NCBI RefSeq assembly: GCF_023065955.2
Contig: NW_026622997.1
Coordinates: 5,690,001 to 5,754,000, forward strand
Length of the DNA stretch: 64,000 nucleotides
Direction: 5' to 3'
Source: Ursus arctos
Taxonomy: Eukaryota; Chordata; Mammalia; Carnivora; Ursidae
Positions 10,076 to 22,777 of the stretch are shown piece by piece; within the stretch, counting starts at the first letter, position 1, and each line of letters starts with the position of its first letter. Under the pieces are notes generated by a model, which had not been told where the DNA came from, searched no databases, and worked only from the letters and a program-made list of their open reading frames with translations. The position numbers and the translations under genes were made by a program.

Positions 10076-10440
10076 AATTAAATATACTCATACTCATTTA
10101 CACAGCAATTCTGCTCCTGGGCTTATATACAAAAGAAATCACATCTAGCTTCATGAGGCATTATTTGAAGAGGCAGGGAGTTGGGGCAGCCTATATGTTC
10201 ATTCGTGGGAGAATGGATCGATTAAGCACAGGGAAGGCGTGCCATGGAGCAATTAGAAGCAATGGACAAGTTGCACTCAAGCCGCAATAGGGACAATAGT
10301 AAAATTATAGTGCTAGTTTAAAACATGAGGTCAGAACATGAAACGCAATATCATTTATATAAATTCAAGTATATTAATACGAAGCACATACAAAGAATGG
10401 TGCATATTAAAGTCATGAATATGCCTGCCTACAAGGAAAG
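10076..10440 (+). mobile_element. Probable ancient L1/HAL1 fragment
   Basis: The order of motifs (agcaattctgctcctgggc, then cagcctatatgttcatt, then gggagaatggatcgat) follows the end of L1 ORF2 and the start of its 3' region on the plus strand, but with heavy divergence. There are no flanking duplications. The family name is uncertain. Confidence 0.5.
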
Positions 10441-13078
10441 GTAAATGGGGGGATGAATAGGGATAGAAGAGAGAAACTCATAAATATGCACGTCCATAAA
10501 ATGAGAGATAAGCCTTGAAGAGATCGATGACAATAATATGCTCTCAATGCTTAATGCTCTGACCCTTGGGTTGAAAAAAAGCAACAATTCATAAAGATGT
10601 AAGTACATAGAGCTAAATGTGAGCATGCCTTGTTTATCCTGACCCAGTTCCAACTTCAAGAGGTAGCATTTGTTAGCAGTTTGAAACTGTTTCAGCCTCG
10701 TTTCTGTGCATATACGAAATCTAATTTTGTTTTTACAAAAATGGGGTCATGCTATGCCTACTGTTCTACGCTTTGCTTTCTCTCTCTCTCACACACACTA
10801 TTCTAAACTTAACCCTGATTCACACACACAGTTAGATTCTATGTAATTGTTATTCTTCTGTGCCTAAAGGTATAGATTGCTTTCCTCCCCCTCCTCTTGC
10901 CTCCTGCTCCTCCCTTCCTTCTTTCTTTACTTTTTCGGAAAGTTGGTTAATAGGGAGCCACTTTGTAATATAAGAAAACTAGCCCAACTGCACTTCTTGC
11001 TACCTTCAGTGCCCAATTTTTGTTAGTAGCATTATTATTTTTACTATGTCGATATTTTGTAAGACTTAACTTCATTTCCACAACTGTAATTAATACAGTT
11101 ACTCAGCCTTAGCCCTATAGCTTGGTTGATATTCAATGCACACTTTCAGTTGTTTCCTAGTAGTTTTCCCCTTACCATCTTCTGGCTTTGAATGTGGAAA
11201 TGCTGATATGGAGAAGATTGAGTCAGCCTGAGTTTTCTCACTTGCGTATGAATTACTTTTGCTTAAATTGTCATAGATTCTTTCTTTCCCCTGGGAGATA
11301 AGTAACTTCACCAGAAAATGTCTAAGTCAGTTTTTGTTTCTTTTGCCTTATGCATTCTGTGTATCTTTTCTAGTTTGTATCTAAGATTTATTGACTTTTT
11401 TGTCAGTACTTTAAAAAATTCTTTCCCATTTTATTCTGTGCAACTGTTTTCAAGGCTATTCATGTCACTTACTCTGTTTTCAACAGTATGTATTCTACAT
11501 CTCGTGGATTCTAATGTGGTCTCAATTTTTGTAATCACGTGGGAACCATTAGCACAGGAAACTTGCTGTTGGAATGTGGGGAAATTTGCGGAAGTTTACA
11601 TGCTAACAAATTGAGATAAATTCTGTGAGCCATTACTAGAGACAGGTAATGAGATGACACAGGAATGGCAAACACCAGAGACATGAAAATACTCATTTGA
11701 GTGACAGATTGCAGGTTTGGTGTCAGGCTTTGTTGCAGCCCAATGCCACCAGTTCCTCTATTTTATTCTGACCAAATATTTCACTGTCCTTGAGTGAGTG
11801 TGTAGCAGACAAGGAATTTTTGTATGAGATTCGTATTTCATAACTGTCATTGTTTGTAGCCTTCATAATTCATCATCAACAAGAAGAGACATTATATTCT
11901 AAGTGTTCTAGCCATCCATGTGCCCTAGCAATGGAAGAGAAGCATGGCCTGAGGATGAACAGCTCCTGAAGTCAGTCTGTGCTGGAGCCATTTCCAGCTA
12001 AAAATTACCGAGTAACCCTGGCTTCAATCCAATTCTACATTTGTGTTTTCATTTTCAGTGCAACCTGAAAGTTGAACTTAGCAAAACTAAGCTTGTGCTT
12101 CCTTCTCTGTAGGCATCCATGGTGGCACTCTGGGAGCATGGTTGATTAAAGGAGCTCAGTTCACGGTGATTCCAGGACAGATAGGATGTGCCGGAATAAT
12201 GCAGAGTCTGACTCGGTGTCCTGAAGTCAGGGCCTCAACAGATCGCAGTACTGTTTGTCTACTCAAGAACAAGTCCATTTTTTATTTGTTAATAAAAGGC
12301 TGATTTTATGTAGATGGCAGTATGTCTAGCATTAAGGAATAAGTTATGATTGCTCTGTCCTGGCAATCTTGTTTCTCTTTCCCAGTCAGTGATAGGCATT
12401 CACCCACTCTTGCTCCTGAGATTTAAGGAAAGGTTGGTTAGAAGAAAAATTTTCCTCCCTGATACCAGGCTGCGTGTGGATAAGGCCATTGACCCCTTCT
12501 GGCTCTGTCTACTTTGAACAATCCATAATAATTTTGGCCTTGTGGTCATCCATGTAACAATTTTTTCTCTGGCTACCTTTTCCTCATAGTTTCAAGATGA
12601 CTAGCAGCAACAACTGGAACAAAAATTTTTTTGTTCACATGAAACAAATAAGAAGGACTGCTCTCTGTTTCCTAGAAGCCCCCAAACAAACTTTTCCTTA
12701 TATTCATTGGCCCAAATGGAAATAGAGAGACAGATTACCGCAATTAGGTTCTACTCCCTGGGGTGTGAAAGATATTGAGAAGTCAACCACATTGTCCACT
12801 CAACACAAAAACTGTTGAAGACTTTGGAAGGGGAGGCTTGCTGACGAATAGAGAGATACATTTTGTTTCTCTCCTAATCAGAGAAATAGTGGAGAGCAAG
12901 AGATTGAAATCTTTGGTGATCTATTTGCCTTTGGGAGAGTGCAAAGCCTCAGAAGGAAGGTTTTCTGAAAGAAACTGTCAAAATCAGGAAGAGTCCAACA
13001 GACTCTTCCCCACAGATTTTGGAGATTTAAAATTTTATTTAATATGTTTAAAACTTATACATTCTTCTTTTTATTTTT
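10441..13078. other. Unique intergenic DNA, no gene seen
   Basis: No convincing coding frame was found: open frames such as 11318-11614 and 12775-13080 have no family resemblance and low-complexity composition. Small features are a CT/CA-rich run near 10778-10798 and a pyrimidine-rich tract near 10881-10932. I cannot assign a repeat family to the remainder. Confidence 0.6.
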
Positions 13079-13092
13079 AGTGATACCCATAG

Positions 13093-13461
13093 TTTTTTAA
13101 AAATTTGAATTCAATTAGCCAACATATAGTACATCATTAGTTTTTGATATAATGTTCAATGATTTATTAGTTGTGAATAACATCCAATGCTCATTACATC
13201 ATATGTCCTCCTTAATGCCCATCACCCAGTTATCCCATCCCCCCACCCACCTCCCTTTCTGCAACCCTCAGCTTGTTTCTCGGAGTGAAGAGTCTCATGT
13301 GGTTTGCTTCCTTCTCTGATTTCTTCCCATTCAGTTTTCCCTTCCGTCCCCTATTGTCCTCTGCACCATTCCTTATGTTCCACATATGAGTGAAACCATA
13401 TGACAGTTGTCTTTCTCTGATTGACTTATTTCACTTAGCATAATACCCTCCAGTTCCATCC
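13093..13461 (-). mobile_element. Short 5'-truncated L1 3' end
   Basis: Antisense L1 3' UTR starting with the tail complement (ttttttaaaaatttgaattc) and running into the last codons of ORF2 (ccatatgacagttgtctttctc side). Imperfect target duplications agtgatacc..tag lie at 13079-13092 and 13462-13475, with two differences over 14 bp. The 3' UTR is the same type as in the insertion at 5969-6783. Confidence 0.88.
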
Positions 13462-13624
13462 AGTGATACCTGTAGATTTAAAAACAGGAAACAAAGAAAA
13501 ATGATAGAAAAGGATACAAACACAAACTAACTTCAAATTTTGTTGAGAAATATAAAGACCATTAAATTCAAAATGTATTGGCAGACACTGCCTTAAGCTA
13601 CTGAGTGTCCCTCAAGATTACATT

Positions 13625-13843
13625 TTTTAAAAAAGATTTTATTTATTTATTTATTTATTTGAGAGCGAGAAAGAGCATGAATGCGGGGAGGAGAAAGGGG
13701 GGAGAGAGAGGGAGACAGAATCTCTAGCAGGCTCCATGCTGAACATGGAGCCCATCACTGGCTCAATCTCACCACCCTGAAATCATAACCTGAGCTGAAA
13801 CCAAGAGTCCCTTGCTTAACTGATTGAGCCACACAGGAACCCC
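13625..13843 (-). mobile_element. CAN SINE, older subfamily
   Basis: It has aaaagattttatttattt with extended ttta repeats, a GA-rich middle and a tRNA-like head complement ending gagccacacaggaacccc. The head is diverged from the young copies. A weak duplication candidate is ctcaagattac on the left against ctcaatgtaac on the right. Confidence 0.88.
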
Positions 13844-15191
13844 TCAATGTAACCTCTTGAAGGATCTTTGGATCACCCCATAATCCAGCAACTAGAGGGT
13901 AACATAGCAAGGGACATTTTCTAATGCTAAGATCAGTGTCCATTCTATTAGTTCAGTCATACCAAATTTAATCTACTTGAATTATCATTCCTACACTTTG
14001 ATATCTTGTTATTGTTGTTGTTAATGAAGATAGTAGTTCTTTTAAAATTTTTTGTTGGTTTGTAGAAATGTCCTTGATTTTTATATATAAGCCTCAGAGC
14101 CAGAAACCTTGCTAACATTCTTATGCTCTTGTAGTTTTTCTATGTAGTTAATCTTACCATCTGCAAATAGTAACAGTTTTATTTTCTCCATTCCAATTCA
14201 CATATGGTGCAATAACATGTATTGTTAACAAATATTTATTCTTTTTTACTCAGTGGAACGTGAGTGGGCTGACACCATGTTTAAGCAGAGACCTTGAAAT
14301 TGCTTACATTGTTGGGCTAAGCCTCCTCATGAAAGCTATTGTCTCCACTAGCAGCACATCCTTCAGCCTATAACCCAGAATAAGGAGACATATGGTGCAG
14401 GTATCTGTAACTGGGTTTTCAACCTGGAGTCAACTTCAGATCAGGCCAGTCAACTGCAGCTGACCCACAGACCTATGAAATAAAAAGAAAGGTTTGTGGT
14501 AAGCCACCAGCATTTGGAGTTGTTTGTTCTGTGGCATATTGTGGCAAAAGCTAATAATATGTATTTTTTTTTCTTGACTTACTGAATTGGTTAGGTCTGC
14601 AATGATGAATGGATGTTGTCTTGCTTACTTGTCAAGTGTACTTGTCTTGCTTTTGTTTCCAAAGACAATACTTTGAAAGTTTTATCATTAAACAAAATCT
14701 TTGTTTTGCATGTTTTGTGGCATTCTGTGGTCTTTTTTAGTCTTAATTTGCAAGAGAGGTTTTTACATGAAAAGGGACTAAATTTTAGAAACTGTTTTTC
14801 TGCATTCATTGATATTATTCTATGGATTTTCATAAACATTATGACTTGTATTAATATATTTTCTAATGTTAAAGCAAGTTCCTTTCCTGGGATATACCCA
14901 ATTTGGCTACATTGTACTTTAAAAATATATACACATGGCAAAAAAGATATATATGGCTATATTTTATTTGCGTGTATTTTATTCAAGAATTTTGCACCTA
15001 GGCTTATGCATGGCATTGAGTTATAATTTGCTCTTGTATTTTCTTACCTGATTTCCTTATCATGTTTAAAATAGTTTGGAATGAGTTTGAAAAACTTTCC
15101 TCTCTTATCAGAAAAAATTTGCAATATTTGTTGTGTTATAAGAACATGACTGTCAAAATACTGGGCCTTATGCTTTCTTTGTGGAATACTT
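13844..15191. other. Intergenic DNA with probable ancient repeat fragments
   Basis: Around 14040-14215 the sequence resembles a very old antisense L1 ORF2 segment (accatctgcaaatagtaaca corresponds to the FADD region). Around 14400-14560 it resembles the end of an old LTR or DNA repeat, with a short helix of taagccacc and gtttgttctgtgg motifs. Neither is certain. No gene is seen in the rest. Confidence 0.4.
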
Positions 15192-15211
15192 TGAATTATA
15201 GATCTACTTTT

Positions 15212-15601
15212 AGAAGATTTATTTATTTATTTTATAGAGAGAGAAGGAGAGAGTGAGATTGGGAGGGACGGGCAACAGGAGAGGGAGAGAGAATCTTTTT
15301 TTTTTTTTTTAAAGATTTTATTTATTTATTTGACAGAGAGAGACAGCAAGAGAGAGGGAACACAGCAAGGGGAGTATAAGAGGGAGAAGCAGGCTTCCTG
15401 CTGAGCAGGGAGCCCGATGCAGGGATTGATCCCAGGACCCTGGGATCATGACCTGAGCTGAAGGCAGAAGCTTAACAGCTGAGCCACCCAGGCACCCCAG
15501 TGAGAGAGAATCTTAAGTAGACTCTGTGCTAAGCGTGGACCCAGTACAGGGCTTGATCTCATGATTCTGAGATCATGACCTGAGCCGAAACCAAGAGCCC
15601 C
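15212..15601 (-). mobile_element. CAN SINE interrupted by a second CAN SINE
   Basis: The outer SINE is in two parts, 15212-15297 (tail and GA-rich body) and 15502-15601 (tRNA-like head, diverged). A 20-bp target duplication beginning tgaattatagatcta flanks it at 15192-15211 and 15602-15621 with one mismatch. The inner SINE splits the body. Confidence 0.93.
15298..15501 (-). mobile_element. CAN SINE inserted inside another SINE
   Basis: A full SINE with a long T-run (tail complement), aaagattttatttattt, and a head complement ending gccacccaggcacccc. Perfect 13-bp target duplications gagagagaatctt lie at 15285-15297 and 15502-15514, both within the outer SINE body. It is therefore younger than its host. 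Confidence 0.95.
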
Positions 15602-15621
15602 TGAATTATAGATCTATTTTA

Positions 15622-16109
15622 TTTCATTGTTATAGGATAATCAATGTTTTAATTTCTTCCTAAGTCAGTTTTGCCATTTTTCCCTCTAGGAAATAAATTT
15701 GTATTTCAAATGTGTTGACATAAAGTTGTTAAGAGTATTCTTTGATTAACTTCTAAAATTTTTGCTCTATTTTAAATTATTAATATAGAAGTTGAATGCA
15801 TATGAAGGGCAGCTTGTGACCCTGAATTCTCAGGGAAGGCTTTTATCTGTACCCAAACACAATGATGAAACTGTCAATGCTCCTTGCTACCTGCCTCCGT
15901 GGGGCATTTTGGTTCCCTTCTCCAATCTTTTGCCAAGTGTTTCTTGGTTTTTACCACTGGTAAGCAAGAAATTATGTAACATCTAACCATATTGCTGCCA
16001 GCCTTTCCTTTGGTTATTGTTTTAAGGGGGAAGAGCTTCTATTGTTTTTTTTGAAATGGTTTGTGTTTATTATAAATAATTTCTAGACATAGTTCCTTAC
16101 ATATGTATA
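15622..16109. other. Unique AT-rich DNA, no gene seen
   Basis: No repeat or coding similarity recognised. The 64-codon plus-strand frame at 15792-15986 shows no family features. Confidence 0.6.
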
Positions 16110-16600
16110 CAGATGGTCCCAGACTCATGATATTTTGACTTCATGGTGGTGAGAAAGTGACACCCATTCAGTAGAAACATAGACATGTACTTTGAATTTT
16201 CAATTTTTATCTCTTCTGGGTATGGCATTATGCACTATGTTACTCTTTCCTGGGCATTGACAGTGAGGCAAAGCTCCCAGTTGACCACACAATCATGAGG
16301 GTAAACATCCAATATGCTGACAACAGTTCTGTACTTACATAACCATTCTGTGTTTCACTATCAGTACGGTATTTAATAAATTACATGGGATAGTCAATAT
16401 TTTATTATAAAGTAAGCTTTGTGTTAGATGATTTTACTCAACTCTAAGCTAATGTAAGTGTCCCGAGCACATTTAAAGTAGGGTAGGTTAAGCTATGATG
16501 TTCAGGTTAGGTGTGTTAATTGCATTTTTGACTTACTATATTTTCAACTTATAATGGATTTATTGGGATGTAATCCAATCACAAGTGGAAAAAGACCTAT
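16110..16600. mobile_element. Tigger/pogo-like non-autonomous DNA transposon
   Basis: The sequence follows a mammalian MITE-type repeat that I recognise by its internal order (tgacttcatggtggtgag, cattcagtagaaacat, tacggtatttaataaatt, gcttaataggttaggtgt-like motifs), about 490 bp long. The left end cagatggtcccagactcatg follows a TA at 16108-16109. The right end aaagacctatg precedes TA. Termini are diverged inverted repeats. No transposase is present. The exact family name is uncertain. Confidence 0.65.
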
Positions 16601-16639
16601 GTATAGAAAGATAAATAAATGAAAATACTTTTAAGAAAA

Positions 16640-18608
16640 TGGGCCCATTTTTAACATCTTGAGGAACCCCCCTACTGTTTTCCCAAGTGGCTGTACCAGC
16701 TTGCATTCCCACCAACAGTGTAAGAGGGATCCCCTTTCTCCACATCCTCTCCAACATTTGTTGTTTCCTGCCTTGTCAATTTTTGCCATTCTAACTAGTG
16801 TAAGGTGGTATCTCAATGTGGTTTTGACTTGAATTTCCTTGATGGCTAATGATGTTGAGCATTTTTTCATGTGCTTATTAGCCATTTGTATGTCTTCTTT
16901 GGAGAAGTGTCTGTTCATGTCTTCTGCCCATTTTTTGACTGGGTTATTTGTCTTTTGGTGTTGAGTTTGAGAAGTTCTTTATAGATCTTGGGTATCAGTC
17001 CTTTATCTGTAAGGTCATTTGCAAATATCTTCTCCCATTCTGTGGGTTGCCTCTTAGCTTTGTTGACTGTTTCCTTTGCTGTGCAGAAGCTTTTATCTTG
17101 ATGAAGTCCCAAAAGTTCATTTTTTCTTTTCTTTCCCTTGCTTTTGGAGACATGTCCTGAAACAAGTTACTGTGGCTGATGTCGAAGAGGTTACTGCTTA
17201 TGTTCTCCTCTAGGATTTTGATGGATTGCTGTCTCACATTAAGGTCTGTCATCCATTTTGAGTTTATCTTTGTGTGTGCTGTAAGAGAATGGTTGTTTCA
17301 TTCCTCTATATGTAGCTGTCCAATTTTCCCAGCACCACTTATTGAAGAGACTGTCTTTTTTCCATTGGATATCTTTTCTGCTTTGCCAAAGACTAGTTGA
17401 CCATAGAGTTGAGGGTCCATATCTGGGCTCTCTAATCTGTTCCATTGATCTATGTGTCTGTTTTTGTGCTGGTACCATGCTGTCTTGGTAATAGAGCTTG
17501 AAATCTGGCAATGTGATGCCCACAGCTTTGTTTTTCTTTTTCAACATTTCTTTGGCAATTTGGGGTCTTTTCTGGTTACATACAAATTTTAGGATTGTTT
17601 GTTCCAAATCTGTGAAAAATGCCATTGGTATTTTGATCAGGATGACATTGAAAGTATAGATTGCTCTGGGCAGCATAGACATTTTAGCAATGTTTATTCT
17701 TCTGATCCATGAGCATGGAATGTTTTTCCATCTCTTTCTGTTTTCTTCAATTTCTTTCATAAGTGTTCTGTAGTTTCTAGAGTATAGGAACTCTTTACCT
17801 CTTTGGTTAGGTTGATTCCTAGGTATCTTATGGTTTTTGTGCTATTGTGAATGGAATCAACTCTTAATTTCTCTTTCTTCAGTCTCACTGTTAATGTATG
17901 GAAAAGCAACTGATTTCTGTGCATTGATTTCATATCCTGCCAGGATGCTGAATTTTTCTATGAGTTCTAGTAATTTGGTGGTGGAATCTTTTGGGTTTTC
18001 CACATAAAGTGTCATGTCATCTGTGAAGAGAGAGAGAGTTTGACTTCTTCTTTGACAATTTGAATACCTCTGTTTCTTTTTGTTGTCTGATTCCTGAGGC
18101 TAGGATATCTAGTACTATGTTGAACAATAGTTGTGAAGGTGCGCATCCCTGTTGTGTTCCTGACCTTAAGTTCTCAGTTTTTCCCCATTGATAATGATAT
18201 TCGCTGTGGGGTTTTCATAGACGGCTTTATGATATTGAGGTATGTCCCCTCTATCCCCATACTTTGAAGAATTTTAATCAGGAAACGATGCTGTATTTTG
18301 TCAAATGCCTTTTCTGCATCAATGGAGAGGATCAGCTGGTTCTTGTCTTTTCTTTTATTAATATGATTTATCATGTTGATTGATTTCTGAATGTTGTACC
18401 ACTCTTGCGTCCCTGGAATAAATCCCACCTGGTGGTGGTGGATAATTCTTCTAATGTACTATTGGATCCTATTGGCTAGGATCTTGTTGAGTATTTTGGT
18501 ATCCATATTCATCAGGGATGTTAGTCTATAATTCTTATTGGTGGGGTCTTTCCTGGTTTTGGGATCAGGCTAATGCTTGTCTCATAAAACACATTTGGAA
18601 GTTTTCCT
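16640..18608 (-). pseudogene. L1 ORF2 remnant, C-terminal half (older L1)
   Basis: Broken frames cover the part of ORF2 after the reverse transcriptase core and up to the cysteine-rich segment. 17760-17239 includes the [14 protein letters not shown] block and [11 protein letters not shown]. 16918-16631 includes [19 protein letters not shown] and the HCWWECK Cys/His cluster. Several frameshifts separate them. The terminal about 100 codons are missing, as is the 3' UTR. Confidence 0.88.
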
Positions 18609-18906
18609 CCTATTTCTAGTTTTTTTAAAAATTTTTTTATTATGTTATGTTAGTCACCATACAGTACATCATTTGTTATTGATGTAGTCTTCCATGATTC
18701 ATTGTTTATGTATAACACCCAGTGCTCCATGCAATACGTGCCCTCCTGAATACCCATCACTGGCCTATCACAATCCCCCACTTCCCTCCCCTCTGAAGCC
18801 CTCAGTTTGTTTCCCAGATTCCACAGTCTCTCATGGTTCATTCCCCCTTCTGTTTACCCTCCCTTCATTCTTCCCTTCCTTCTCCTACTGATCTCCCTGA
18901 TACTCC

Positions 18907-21900
18907 TTATGTTCCATAAATGAGTGAAACCGTATGATAATTGTCTTTCTCTGTTTGACTTATTTCACTTAGCATTATCTCCTCCAGTACCATCCATGTG
19001 CTGCAAATGTTGGATAATTGTTCTTTCTGATGGCTGAGTAATATTCCATTGTATATATGGACCACATCTTCTTTATGCATTCATCTGTAGAAGGGCATCT
19101 CAGCTCCTTGCACAATTTAGCTATTGTGGACAATCCTGCTATGAACATTGGGGTGCATATGGCCTTTCTCTTCACTACATCTGTATCTTTGGGGTAATTA
19201 CCCAGTAGTGCAATTGCTGGGTCATAGGGTAGCTCTATCTTTAACTTTTTGAGGGACCTCCACACTGTTTTCCAAAGTGGCTGTACCAACTTGCATTTCC
19301 AACAACAGTGTAAGAGGGTTCCCCTTTCTCCACATCCTCTCCAACATTCGTTGTTTCTTGCCTTATCAATTTTTGCCATTCTAACTGGCGTAAGGTGGTA
19401 TCTCAATGTGGTTTTGATTTGAATTTCCCTGGTGGCTAATGATTTTGAACATTTTTTCATGTGTCCATTAGCCATTTGTATGTCTTCATTGGAAAAGTGT
19501 CTGTTCATATCTTCTGCCCATTTTTTGATTTGATTATTTGTTTCTTGTGTATTGAATTTGAGAAGTTCTTTATAGATTTTGGATACCAGCCTTTTATCTG
19601 TAGTGTCATTTGCAAATATCTTCTCCCATTTTGTGTGTTGCTCTTTGTTTTTATGACTGTGTCCTTTGCTGTGCAGAAACTTTTTATCTTGATGAAGTCC
19701 CACAAGTTCATTTTTTCTTTTGTTTCTCTTGCCTCTGGAGATGTGCATGAAAGAAGCTGCTGTGGCTGATGTCAAAGAGGTTACAGCCTATATTCTCCTC
19801 TATGATTTTCATGGATTCCTGTCTCACATCGAGATCTTTCATCCATTTGGAGTTTATCTTTGTGGATGGTGTGAGAGAGTGGTCAAGTTTCATTCTTTTG
19901 CAAATAGCTGTCCAATTTTCCCAGCACCATTTATTGAAGAGACTGTCTTTTTCCACTAGATGTTTTTTCCTGCTTTGTCAAAGATTAGTTGACCATAGAG
20001 CCAAGGGTCCATTTCTGGAGTCTATTCTATGTGTCTGTTTTTGTGCAAGTACCATGCTGTCTTGGTGATCACAGCTTTGTAGTATAGCTTGAAATCAGGC
20101 AACATGATTCCCTCCAGGTTTGTTTTTCCTTTTCAACATTTCCTTGGCGATTCGGGGTCTTTTCGGGTTCCACACAAATTTTAGGTTTGTTTGTTCCAGT
20201 TCTTTCAAAAATGTCACTGGTACTTTGATCGGGATGGCATTGAAAGTGTAGATTGCTCTGGGTAGCATAGACATTTTAACTATGTTTATTCTTCAGATCC
20301 ATGAGCATGGAATGTTTTCCCATCTTTTTGTGTCTTCTTCAATGTCTTTCATCAGTGTTCTGTAGTTTCAAGAATATAGATCCTTTACCTCTCCAGTTAA
20401 ATTAAATCTGAGATATCGTATGATTTTTGGTGCTATTGTAAATGGAATCAATTTCCTAATTTCTCTTTCTTCAGTCTCATTGTTCATGTATAGAAATGTA
20501 ACTTATTTCTAAGTATTGATTTTGTATCCTACCACATTACTGTATTGTTCTATGAGTTCTACTAATTTGGGGGTGGAGTCTTTTGGGTTTTCCATATAAA
20601 GCATCATGTCATCTGCGAGGGGAGACTGACTTCTTCTTTGCCGATTTGAATACCTTTTATTCCTTTCTGTTGTCTGATTGCTGTTGCAAGGACTTCTAGT
20701 ACTATGTTGAACGATAATGGCAAGATTGGGAGTCCTTGTCGTGTTCCTGATCTTAAGGGAAAGGCTTTCAGCTTTTCCCCATTGAAAATGATATTCACTG
20801 TAGGCTTTTCATAGATGGTTTTTATGAAATTGAGGAATGTACTGTCTATCCCTACACTCTGAAGGGTTTTAATCAGGAAAGGATGCTGCATTTTTTCAAA
20901 TGCTTTTTCTGCACCAATTGAGAGAATCATATGGTTTTTGTCTCTTCTCTTATTAATGTGATCTATTACACTGATTGATTTGCAAATGTTGAACCACCCT
21001 TGCATCCCAGGGATGAATCCCACTTGGTTGTGATGGATAATCCTTTTAATATACTGTTGGATCCTATTAGCTAGGATCTTGTGGATAATTCAGGCATCCA
21101 TATTCATCAGGGCTATCAGTCTATAATTCTCCTTTTTGATGGGGTCTTTGCCTCGTTTGGGGATCAAAGTAATACTGGCCTCATAGAATGAGTTTGGTAG
21201 TTTTCCTTCTGTTTCTATTTTTTGAAACAGCTTCAGGAGAATAGGTATTATTTCTTCTTTGAATGTTTGGTAGAATTCCCCGGGGAATCCATCAGGCCCT
21301 GGACTCTTGTTTTGGGGAAGGTTTTTAATCACTGCTTCAATCTCTTCATAGTTAATCGGTCTGTTTAAATAATCCATTTCTTCCTATTTCAGATTTGGTA
21401 GTTTATAGGTTTCCAGGAAGGCATCCATTTCTTCTAGGTTGTTTAGTTTATTGGCATATAATTGTTGATAATAGTTTCTAATGATTGTTTCTATTTCCTT
21501 GGTGTTAGTTGTGATCTCTCCCTTTCATTCATAATTTTATTATTTGGGTCCTTTCTCTATTCTTTTGAATAAGTCTGGCCAGTGGCTTATCAATCTTATT
21601 TATTCTTTCAAAGAACCAGCTTCTAGTTTCTTTGATCTGCTCTACTGTGCTCCTGGTTTCTAATTCATTGATCTCTGCTCTAATCTTGATCAGTTGCTTT
21701 CTCGTGCATGGGTTAGGCCTATTCTTCTGTTCCAGCTCCAGCTTCTTGAGGTGAGAATATAAAAACTGCATTTTAGATTTTTCTATTCTCTTGAGTGAGG
21801 CTTGGATGGCTATGTATTTTCCCCTTAGGACTGCCTTTGCAGTGTCCCATAGGTTTTGGACCGATGTGTTTTCATTTTCATTGGTCTCCAAAAATTGTTT

Positions 21901-22705
21901 AAACTGATCTTTAATTTCCTGGTTTACCCAATTATTGAGCAGGATGGTTCTTAGTTTCCAAGTGTTTGAGTTTCTTCCAAATTTTTCCTTGTGATTGAGT
22001 TCCAGTTTCAAAGCACTGTGGTCTGAGAATATGCAGGGAATAATCTCAGTCTTTTGGTATTGGTTGAGACCTGTTTTGTGACCCAGAATATGGTCTATTC
22101 TGGAGAAAGTTCCATGTGCATTCAAAAAGAATGAGTATTCTGTTGTTCTGGGGTGTAGTGTTCTATATATATCTATGAGGTCCATCTGGTCCAGTATGTC
22201 ATTCAAAGCTCTTGTTTCTTTGTTGATTTTCTGCTTAGGTGATCCATCTATTGCTGAGAGTGGAGTGTTGAGGTCCCCTACTCATAAGGTATTATTATCT
22301 ATATGTCTCTTTATTCTGGTTAAGAGTTGGCTTGTGTATCTAGCTGCTCCCCTGTTGGGGGCATAGATATTTATAATTGTCATATCCACTTGTTGGATAC
22401 ATCCTTTAAGAATAATATAGTGTCCTTCTGTATCTCTAACTATAGTCTTTAGCTTAAAATCTAATCTGTCTGATATGAGAATTGCTACCCGGCTTTCTTT
22501 GAGGTCCATTGGCTTGAAAAATGGTTCTGCATCCCTTCACTTTCAGTCTGGATGTATCTTTAGGTTCAAAATGAGTCTCTTGTAGACAGCACATGGGTGG
22601 GTCATGTCTTTTTATCCAACCTGATACCCTGTGGCATTTTATGGGAGCATTTAGGCCATTCACATTGAGAGTGATTATTGAGAGATATGATTTTAATGAT
22701 GTCAT
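18907..22705 (-). pseudogene. L1 ORF2 remnant of the nested L1
   Basis: It starts MTSLKSYLSIITLNVNGLN at 22705 and reaches the natural C-terminus near 18907, so it is full length but cut by stops and frameshifts into pieces. The main ones are 22206-21529 (endonuclease end, FSDHSALKLEL), 21377-21090 ([12 protein letters not shown]), 21023-20604 ([11 protein letters not shown]) and 19775-18975 (RCWRGCGE-type Cys/His region and [11 protein letters not shown]). At the endonuclease site the metal-binding SDH is still readable, but no full enzyme could be made. Confidence 0.93.
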
Positions 22706-22777
22706 GTTGCCTGTGAAGTCCTTGTTTCTATAGATTGTAACTTTCTGTTTTGTATCACTCTTGGGGCCTTTTTACTT

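Noticed and set aside
14613..15026. 137-codon plus frame with an overlapping 116-codon minus frame
   Set aside because: Low-complexity AT-rich translation open on both strands, with no family similarity.
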